From: AC-32 sp049644305
GTDB lineage: Bacteria; Actinomycetota; Thermoleophilia; Gaiellales; Gaiellaceae
NCBI GenBank assembly: GCA_049644305.1
Contig: JBARRQ010000120.1
Span: 1 to 14,215, forward strand
Length of the DNA: 14,215 nucleotides
Direction of reading: 5' to 3'
Made by a program: the position numbers and the translations under genes. The notes under the pieces were generated by a model, which worked only from the letters and a program-made list of their open reading frames with translations, was not told the DNA's origin and did not search any database. Below are positions 7,109 through 11,915 of the stretch, piece by piece. How positions within the stretch are numbered: position 1 is the stretch's first letter; the number at the start of each line of letters is the position of its first letter.

Positions 7109-7471
7109 GTGCTGAACAGCTGGTTGGCCTTCCTGATCTACGGGGTGTTCGCGCTTGCGATCCCGGCGTCGATGCTGGTGATGTCGTTCGCGTTCGCAAC
7201 CCGACCCCATCGCCGCGTCCGCGCGCGGACGATCCCGTTCGAGTCCGGGGTTTCCCAGGGGCCGCCCGACCAGAACCGCTTCACCATCAGCTTCTACCTC
7301 ACGGCGATGCTCTTCATCGTCTTCGACATCGAGATCGTCTTCCTCTATCCGCTCGCAGTCATCCTCCACAGCCTCGCCTGGTTCGGCTTCGTCGAGTTCC
7401 TCTTCTTCCTCGTGATCCTCGCCGTCGCCTACGTCTACATCTGGCGGAAGGGGGCGCTCGAGTGGCGCTGA
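7109..7471 (+). CDS. nuoA: NADH-quinone oxidoreductase subunit A
   Basis: A 120-aa membrane subunit of complex I (ND3 homologue) that helps frame the quinone cavity and the membrane-arm interface. Three helices are visible at about 5-28, 60-85 and 90-112. The signature FDIEIVFLYP lies at 72-81, carrying the conserved acidic residues in the second helix. The first-loop motif, usually Y-E-C-G, reads FESG here (44-47), so the loop cysteine is replaced by serine. The start is GTG 7109 behind GGGAGGAT; MLNSW is a sensible N-terminus. First gene of the nuo operon. Its TGA stop is also the first three bases of a repeat element, and nuoB does not begin until 198 nt later, unlike the tight spacing elsewhere in the operon. 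Confidence 0.95.
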   Translation: MLNSWLAFLIYGVFALAIPASMLVMSFAFATRPHRRVRARTIPFESGVSQGPPDQNRFTISFYLTAMLFIVFDIEIVFLYPLAVILHSLAWFGFVEFLFFLVILAVAYVYIWRKGALEWR

Positions 7472-7572
7472 GACATCGCTTGCGATGTCGGCGTCAGGCC
7501 GTGCGGGCTTTGCCCGTGCGGCCGTCTGAAATGACCGGTCGACACGCCGTTCGTCAGGAGGTCAGCCGGTGA
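7462..7572 (+). CDS. Candidate small ORF 1 read from repeat copy 1
   Basis: From GTG 7462 (or CTG 7468, which overlaps the nuoA TGA as CTGA) a frame of 34-36 codons runs through the whole repeat. It ends at TGA 7570-7572, itself the first triplet of copy 2. Its product contains RHRLRCRRQ, AVRALPV and RPSEMTGRHA and is cationic. GGAAGGGGG upstream could serve as a ribosome site. The two other forward frames are closed inside the repeat. Translation is unproven; it may be only an open frame that preserves ribosome continuity between nuoA and nuoB. Confidence 0.3.
   Translation: MALRHRLRCRRQAVRALPVRPSEMTGRHAVRQEVSR
7469..7549 (+). repeat. TGA-initiated palindromic repeat, copy 1 (81 nt)
   Basis: First of three copies of an element found only in the open junctions of the nuo operon. 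It begins with the nuoA stop codon TGA. Hairpin I is 7472-7479 paired with 7482-7489 (8 perfect bp, TT loop). Hairpin II is 7497-7508 paired with 7512-7523 (12 bp including two G-T wobbles, TTT loop). A conserved tail follows, containing CTGAAATGACC and the 8-bp palindrome GACCGGTC. It differs from copy 2 at a single base (7509 T versus 7610 C, in the hairpin II loop). Confidence 0.95.
7556..7571 (+). promoter_or_regulatory. Strong ribosome binding site between repeat copies 1 and 2
   Basis: AGGAGGT at 7556-7562 stands 6 nt before GTG 7569, one of the best Shine-Dalgarno matches in the window. It does not serve any recognised gene: the GTG is fused to the beginning of repeat copy 2 (GTGA) and opens a 34-codon frame. 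It is either the start signal of a real small ORF or a relic of an earlier gene start displaced by insertion of copy 2. Confidence 0.6.
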
Positions 7573-7673
7573 GACATCGCTTGCGATGTCGGCGTCAGGC
7601 CGTGCGGGCCTTGCCCGTGCGGCCGTCTGAAATGACCGGTCGACACGCCGAAGAGAAGGAGACGGCCGTATGA
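7569..7673 (+). CDS. Candidate small ORF 2 read from repeat copy 2
   Basis: A 34-codon frame from GTG 7569, preceded by AGGAGGT, through repeat copy 2 to TGA 7671-7673. It overlaps the stop of small ORF 1 (GTGA) and the start of nuoB (ATGA). The peptide begins VRHRLRCRRQ, contains RPSEMTGRHA and ends EEKETAV. Exact overlaps at both ends with a strong ribosome site make coupled translation plausible. Repeat origin and tiny length argue against a conserved protein function. Confidence 0.35.
   Translation: MRHRLRCRRQAVRALPVRPSEMTGRHAEEKETAV
7570..7650 (+). repeat. TGA-initiated palindromic repeat, copy 2 (81 nt)
   Basis: 80 of 81 bases are identical to copy 1, at a period of 101 nt. Hairpin I is 7573-7580 with 7583-7590; hairpin II is 7598-7609 with 7613-7624, loop CTT. 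Like copy 1 it starts with TGA, here the stop of candidate small ORF 1. The sequence after the core (7651-7669) shares only a purine-rich ribosome site with the corresponding stretch after copy 1, so the repeat boundary is sharp. Confidence 0.95.
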
Positions 7674-8242
7674 AGAAGCCGCTGGCGTCCTACGGTCTCC
7701 ACTCCGAGCGGGTGATGTGGCAGGGCAAAGGCCCGAGCGTCTTCGAGCAGGAACTGAGCGAGCTCGAGGACCGGCTGATGCTGACCACGGTCGAGAAGGC
7801 GGTCGCCTGGGCACAGGGCCACTCGATCTGGCCGGACACGTTCGGGCTCGCGTGCTGCGCGATCGAGATGATGTCGATCGTCTCCGCGCGTTACGACATC
7901 GCGCGCTTCGGCGCGGAGGTCTTCCGCTCCTCGCCGCGCCAGGCCGACCTGTTGATTGTCTCGGGCAGGGTCGCGCACAAGATGGCCGAGCCCCTGCGCC
8001 AGATCTACGACCAGATGCTCGAGCCCAAGTGGGTGATCGCGATGGGCGCCTGCGCGAGCTCCGGCGGGATGTTCAACAACTACGCCGTCCTCCAGGGCGT
8101 GGACAAGATCGTCGCGGTCGACATCCACGTGCCGGGCTGCCCGCCGCGCCCCGAAGCGCTCGTGGAGGGGATCGTCCGGCTGCAGGAGAAGATCAAAGCG
8201 GGCGTGCCACCGGCGTACGAGATCCGCGGAGTCGCGTCCTGA
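7670..8242 (+). CDS. nuoB: NADH-quinone oxidoreductase subunit B
   Basis: A 190-aa peripheral-arm subunit (PSST homologue) that binds the terminal cluster N2, which hands electrons to quinone. The four ligands are present: the adjacent C62-C63 in FGLACCAIEMM, C128 in GACASSGG and C157 in VPGCPPRPE. ARFGAEVFRSSPRQADLLIV at 78-97 is also typical. The start is ATG 7670 with AAGGAGA 9 nt upstream; the ATG overlaps the stop of the preceding small frame as ATGA. The 3' end overlaps the proposed nuoC start by CTGA. Two repeat copies separate it from nuoA. Confidence 0.97.
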   Translation: MKKPLASYGLHSERVMWQGKGPSVFEQELSELEDRLMLTTVEKAVAWAQGHSIWPDTFGLACCAIEMMSIVSARYDIARFGAEVFRSSPRQADLLIVSGRVAHKMAEPLRQIYDQMLEPKWVIAMGACASSGGMFNNYAVLQGVDKIVAVDIHVPGCPPRPEALVEGIVRLQEKIKAGVPPAYEIRGVAS

Positions 8243-8781
8243 TCCATGAGGCCGTTCCCGGCCTCGTTGAGACTCGCGAGGCACACGGCGAGACAACCCT
8301 TGTCGTCGACCCGGCGCGACTCGTCGAGGCGTGCACGCATCTGCGGGACGTCGAGGGCTTCAACTTCCTCGCCGACGTCGCTGCCACCGACTACCTCGGC
8401 TGGGGCAGCTCCGGCGTCGCGGGCTACATCGGAACGAGCGGCGGCCGCGACCTCAATCTCCCGGGCTCGCAAGGCCTGGCGAAGCTTCCCGAGCCGAAGC
8501 CGAAGCGCTTCGCCGTGAACTACCACCTGCTGGCAGTTCCCTCCGCGCGAAGAGTCAGAGTCCAAGTCTGGCTCGAGGAGGACGAGCCGCTGCCGAGCGT
8601 CGTCCCGGTCTGGCCGACCGCCGACTGGCACGAGCGGGAGGCCTGGGACCTGATGGGCATCCGTTTTGAGGGCCACCCCAACCTGACGCGGATCCTGATG
8701 GAGGACGACTGGGAGGGGCACCCGCTTCGCAAGGACTATCCCATCGGCGGCGAGCCGGTGCGCTTCTCCGGGGAGGAGTGA
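8239..8781 (+). CDS. nuoC: NADH-quinone oxidoreductase subunit C
   Basis: A 180-aa peripheral-arm subunit (30-kDa subunit homologue), a structural partner of NuoD in the hydrogenase-like module. The family signature is clear at about 121-165: WPTADWHEREAWDLMGI, FEGHPNLTRIL, then DDWEGHPLRKDYPI. No ATG, GTG or TTG occurs in this frame near the N-terminus, from before the nuoB stop to well inside the conserved domain. The best start is CTG 8239, which overlaps the nuoB stop as CTGA and has GGAG 7 nt upstream. That gives LIHEAVPGLVETREAHG as the N-terminus, a normal NuoC beginning. The TGA stop is followed directly by the nuoD GTG. Gene identity is certain; the start codon is unusual and should be regarded as inferred. 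Confidence 0.92.
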   Translation: MIHEAVPGLVETREAHGETTLVVDPARLVEACTHLRDVEGFNFLADVAATDYLGWGSSGVAGYIGTSGGRDLNLPGSQGLAKLPEPKPKRFAVNYHLLAVPSARRVRVQVWLEEDEPLPSVVPVWPTADWHEREAWDLMGIRFEGHPNLTRILMEDDWEGHPLRKDYPIGGEPVRFSGEE

Positions 8782-10053
8782 GTGGCGCTAGCCCCGGAGA
8801 AGCCGCGGATCTACGAGGGCACGCGCATCCCCTCGCCGGTGCCAACGATCCTGGACGTGCCGCCGGAGCTGCGCGGTTCCGAAGACCTGCTCCAGATCAA
8901 CTTCGGCCCGAATCACCCCTCGACTCATGGAGTGCTCCGTCTCGTCGTCGATCTGCACGGCGAGCATGTCGTCGGCCTGCGGGCCGTGATCGGCTACCTG
9001 CACACCGGGTTCGAGAAGAACATGGAGTTGAAGACCTGGTGGAAGGCGATTACGTATCCGGAGCGGATCGACTACCTCTCCTACCAGAACAACGAGCTCG
9101 TCTTCGTGCTTGCGATCGAGAAGCTGCTCGAGCTCGAGGTGCCCGAGAAGGCGACCTGGATGCGAATGTGCCTCGCCGAGCTGAACCGGATCCACTCGCA
9201 CCTCGTCTGGCTGGCCACGGCGGCGCTCGAGCTCGGAGCGATCTCGATGTTCTGGTACTGCTTCCGCGAGCGCGACACCATTCTCGATCTCTTCGAGCTG
9301 GTCACAGGGGCGCGCATGCACACTCGGTACTTCCAGGCCGGCGGGCTCGCCGAGGACATCCCGCGCGGGTTCTTCCCCGAGGCGCGCAAGTTCGTGGACT
9401 GGATGCCCAAGGCGGTCGACGATTACGAGGCGCTCGTCGACCAGAACGCGATCTGGCTCGAGCGGACCAAGGGGCTCGGCCTGCTCTCGGCCGAGGACGC
9501 GATTGCCCTCGGGCAGTCGGGCCCGGTGCTGCGAGCGTCCGGCGTCGACTGGGACCTGCGGCGGGCGGCGCCCTACCTCGCCTATGACGAGGTCGACTTC
9601 CGGGTCCCGGTGTACGAGAGCGGCGACGTCTGGGACCGGTACAAGGTCCACACGGACGAGATGCGGGAGTCGACCCGCATCGTCGCCCAGTGCCTCGACC
9701 GGCTCGAGGGAATGGAGGGCGAGCCGTGGATCGCAGACGACCGCAAGGTCGTGCTGCCGCCGCGGGAGGAGCTTCACACCTCGATGGAGTCCCTCATTCA
9801 CCACTTCAAGATCGTCACGGAGGGTTACCGAGTGCCCGAGGGCGAGATCTACGTGACCGTCGAGTCGGCCCGTGGGGAGCTCGGCTGCTACGTAGTCTCA
9901 GACGGCGGGCCAAAGCCCTGGCGCGTGAAGTTCCGGGCGCCCAGCTTCGCGGCGCTCGAAGCCACCGCGACCTGCATGTCAGACGCGCTGGTCGCCGACC
10001 TGATCGCAATCGTCGGCTCACTCGACACGCTCATGGGCGAGGTCGATCGATGA
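8782..10053 (+). CDS. nuoD: NADH-quinone oxidoreductase subunit D
   Basis: A 423-aa subunit (49-kDa homologue), related to the large subunit of NiFe hydrogenases but without the metal-site cysteines. With NuoB it forms the quinone-reduction site. Clear family blocks are NFGPNHPSTHGVLRLV at 40-55 with the quinone-site loop histidines, GYLHTGFEKNMELKTW, ERIDYLSYQNNE, LNRIHSHLVWL and the C-terminal GSLDTLMGEVDR, which matches the usual end. The start is GTG 8782, immediately after the nuoC stop and behind GGGGAGGAG. Its TGA stop (10051-10053) is the first triplet of repeat copy 3. The expected tight link to nuoE is replaced by a 121-nt insert. Confidence 0.97.
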   Translation: MALAPEKPRIYEGTRIPSPVPTILDVPPELRGSEDLLQINFGPNHPSTHGVLRLVVDLHGEHVVGLRAVIGYLHTGFEKNMELKTWWKAITYPERIDYLSYQNNELVFVLAIEKLLELEVPEKATWMRMCLAELNRIHSHLVWLATAALELGAISMFWYCFRERDTILDLFELVTGARMHTRYFQAGGLAEDIPRGFFPEARKFVDWMPKAVDDYEALVDQNAIWLERTKGLGLLSAEDAIALGQSGPVLRASGVDWDLRRAAPYLAYDEVDFRVPVYESGDVWDRYKVHTDEMRESTRIVAQCLDRLEGMEGEPWIADDRKVVLPPREELHTSMESLIHHFKIVTEGYRVPEGEIYVTVESARGELGCYVVSDGGPKPWRVKFRAPSFAALEATATCMSDALVADLIAIVGSLDTLMGEVDR

Positions 10054-10178
10054 GGCGTCGCCTGCGATGCCGGCCTCAGGACGCGCTGGAGGTCATGCCG
10101 GCTTTGCCGGCGTGGCCGGAAGCACGTCCGTCTGAAATGACCGGTCAACCCGCCGTCCTTCAGAAGGTTTGCCCGTGA
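10050..10178 (+). CDS. Candidate small ORF 3 read from repeat copy 3
   Basis: A 42-codon frame from ATG 10050, overlapping the nuoD stop (ATGA), to TGA 10176-10178, overlapping the nuoE start (GTGA). GCGAGGT lies 7 nt upstream of the ATG. The peptide begins MRRRLRCRPQ and contains RPSEMTG, matching small ORFs 1 and 2 at both ends, with an eight-residue-longer middle. It fills the nuoD-nuoE gap exactly. Coding is possible but unproven; structure conservation in the repeat is an alternative reason for the similarity. Confidence 0.35.
   Translation: MRRRLRCRPQDALEVMPALPAWPEARPSEMTGQPAVLQKVCP
10051..10155 (+). repeat. TGA-initiated palindromic repeat, copy 3 (105 nt, diverged)
   Basis: Same architecture as copies 1 and 2: the left 30 nt match at 25 positions and the right 28 nt at 26, around a middle part of 47 nt instead of 23. 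Hairpin I is 10054-10061 with 10064-10071 (one wobble). Hairpin II has an apical 12-bp stem, 10091-10102 with 10106-10117, again with a TTT loop and two wobbles. Beyond a 3x3 internal loop lies a basal stem, 10079-10087 with 10121-10129, with one mismatch. The tail keeps CTGAAATGACCGGTC. The 24-nt length difference is a multiple of three. Confidence 0.9.
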
Positions 10179-10609
10179 GCTATCCAGACAGGCGCTCGAC
10201 GATCCTCGACGAGCTGCGGTCGGCGCAGGCGCGGCACGACGGGTGGCTGCCGCCGGAGGCCATGGGCGAGGTTGCGGAGAGTCTCGGGCTCGCCCCTGCA
10301 CAGGTCGAGGCAGTCGCGTCCTTCTACGACATGTTCCACCTCGAGCCCGTGGGGCGGCACGTCGTCGAGGTGTGCACGAACCTCTCGTGTGGGCTCCTCG
10401 GAGCTCAGCAGGTGCTCGAGGCCTTTCAGGACCAGCTCGGCATCCGCCCGGGCGAGACGAGCGAGGACGGGTCGGTCACGCTGCGCGCGGTGGAGTGCCT
10501 CGGCGGCTGCGGCCGGGCGGTCGTCGTCGCCATCGACCACGGCTACCGCGAGCCGGTACGCGTCGAGGAGGTCCCTGCGATCGTCGAGGAGCTACGGCGT
10601 GGCCGTTAA
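10175..10609 (+). CDS. nuoE: NADH-quinone oxidoreductase subunit E
   Basis: A 144-aa thioredoxin-like [2Fe-2S] subunit (24-kDa homologue) of the NADH-oxidising module, carrying cluster N1a. Ligands follow the family spacing: C67-x4-C72 in VCTNLSCG and C108-x3-C112 in ECLGGCG. The N-terminal helical part (DELRSAQARHDGWLPPEAM) is typical. The start is GTG 10175 with AGAAGG 7 nt upstream; TTG 10169 would sit against that ribosome site and is less likely. The last 11 nt overlap the nuoF start, implying coupled translation of the two NADH-module subunits. Confidence 0.96.
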   Translation: MSYPDRRSTILDELRSAQARHDGWLPPEAMGEVAESLGLAPAQVEAVASFYDMFHLEPVGRHVVEVCTNLSCGLLGAQQVLEAFQDQLGIRPGETSEDGSVTLRAVECLGGCGRAVVVAIDHGYREPVRVEEVPAIVEELRRGR

Positions 10610-11915
10610 GCAGCTTCTTCTGGCCGGTGCCGACGAGCACGACCTCACGAAGCTGAAGGAGTACCGCGCCCTAGGCGGCTACCGCGCGCTCGAGAAGGCG
10701 CGGCGCACGAAGCCCGAAACGCTCGTCGGGGAGCTGATCGCCTCCAACCTGCGGGGCCGGGGCGGCGCCGGCTTCCCGATGGGGCGGAAGGCAAGCTTCC
10801 TGGCCAAGGGAACAGGCAAGCCCACGTACCTCGTCGTCAACGCCGACGAGTCCGAGCCGGGGACGTTCAAGGATCGCGAGATCATGCTCCGCGTTCCGCA
10901 CCGCCTGCTCGAGGGCTGTCTCTGCACCGCGCACGCGATCGAGTCGGAGAACGTCTTCATCTACCTGCGCGGTGAGTACGTCGACTGCTACGAGGTGCTC
11001 AGCGCAGCTCTCGCCGACGCGCACAAAGCGAGGCTGCTCGGCGACGTCTCGATCACGATCCACCGGGGAGCGGGCGCGTACATCTGCGGGGAGGAGTCGG
11101 CACTGCTCGAGTCCCTCGAGGGCAAGCGGGGCCAGCCCCGGTCGCGGCCGCCGTTCCCCGCGGTCTCGGGTCTGTACGGCTCGCCGACGCTGATCAACAA
11201 CGTCCAAACGGTCGCGACGGTGCCGCTGATCGTCGAGCACGGGGGCGCCTGGTACGCCTCGATTGGCGCGGAGCCCTCGCCCGGCACCGTCGTCTTCTCG
11301 CTGTCCGGCAACATCGCGCGGCCAGGCAACTACGAGCTCGAGCTCGGGACGCCGCTGCGGTACCTGCTCTACGACCTCGGCGGCGGCCCACCCGCCGGGA
11401 GAGCGATCAAGGCGATCATCCCGGGCGGCTCGTCGACGACGGTGATGACGCCCGATCAAATCGACACGCCTCTGGACTTCAACTCCGTCGCCGAGGCCGG
11501 GTCTCAGCTCGGCGCCGCTGCGGTGATCGTGATCGACGACCGCGCCTGCATGGTTCAGCTCGCGCTGCGGGCGTCGCAGTTCTACATGCAAGAGTCCTGC
11601 GGCAAGTGCACTCCTTGCCGCGAGGGGACGCGCTGGCTGGTCCAGCTGCTGCGGAAGATCGAGGAGGGCCGTGCGGTTCAGTCCGAGCTCGACCTTCTGC
11701 TATCGGTCTGCGACCGCATGCTCGGCAAATGCCTGTGCGCGCTGGGCGATTTCGCCGCCGGGCCCGTCGTCGAGTACGTGAACCACTTCCGCGACGAGTT
11801 CCAGCGCCATCTCGACGAGGGCGGCTGCCCGTTCGAGGGCCAGTCCTCTCTCGAAGGCGTCTTCGCCCCCGTCGACCAGCACACGCACGCTCCGGTCGCG
11901 GAGGTCCCGGCGTGA
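10599..11915 (+). CDS. nuoF: NADH-quinone oxidoreductase subunit F (FMN and NADH binding)
   Basis: A 438-aa subunit (51-kDa homologue) that oxidises NADH through FMN and passes electrons to cluster N3. The NADH-binding glycine loop GRGGAGFPMGRKASF is at 53-67, the FMN region NADESEPGTFKDREIM at 81-96, GAGAYICGEESALLESLEGK at 157-176, and the [4Fe-4S] ligands C334, C337 and C340 (CGKCTPCREGTRW) with C380 (CALGD). A small departure is KAS where many homologues have KWS after the glycine loop. The start is GTG 10599 with GAGGAG 7 nt upstream; the frame stays open further upstream, but that part lies inside nuoE. The stop overlaps the nuoG start as GTGA. Confidence 0.96.
   Translation: MAVKQLLLAGADEHDLTKLKEYRALGGYRALEKARRTKPETLVGELIASNLRGRGGAGFPMGRKASFLAKGTGKPTYLVVNADESEPGTFKDREIMLRVPHRLLEGCLCTAHAIESENVFIYLRGEYVDCYEVLSAALADAHKARLLGDVSITIHRGAGAYICGEESALLESLEGKRGQPRSRPPFPAVSGLYGSPTLINNVQTVATVPLIVEHGGAWYASIGAEPSPGTVVFSLSGNIARPGNYELELGTPLRYLLYDLGGGPPAGRAIKAIIPGGSSTTVMTPDQIDTPLDFNSVAEAGSQLGAAAVIVIDDRACMVQLALRASQFYMQESCGKCTPCREGTRWLVQLLRKIEEGRAVQSELDLLLSVCDRMLGKCLCALGDFAAGPVVEYVNHFRDEFQRHLDEGGCPFEGQSSLEGVFAPVDQHTHAPVAEVPA

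Noticed and set aside
7490..7549. Long-range closing stem in copy 1 (CGGCGT at 7490-7495 with ACGCCG at 7544-7549)
   Set aside because: It pairs in copies 1 and 2, but copy 3 keeps only four of six pairs and shows no compensating change, so there is no support beyond chance.
7469..7549. Intrinsic terminator between nuoA and nuoB
   Set aside because: The hairpins are strong, but no T-run follows and termination here would silence the rest of an essential operon. Partial attenuation or processing remains possible.
7469..7650. CRISPR-like array (two near-identical units separated by about 20 nt)
   Set aside because: Only two adjacent units, the repeats are 81 nt with internal hairpins, the spacer holds a ribosome site, and the third copy is 2.4 kb away inside the same operon.
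7554..7814. Minus-strand frame crossing repeat copy 2 and the start of nuoB
   Set aside because: It begins inside nuoB on the opposite strand, and its composition is arginine/proline/serine-rich as expected for a shadow frame.
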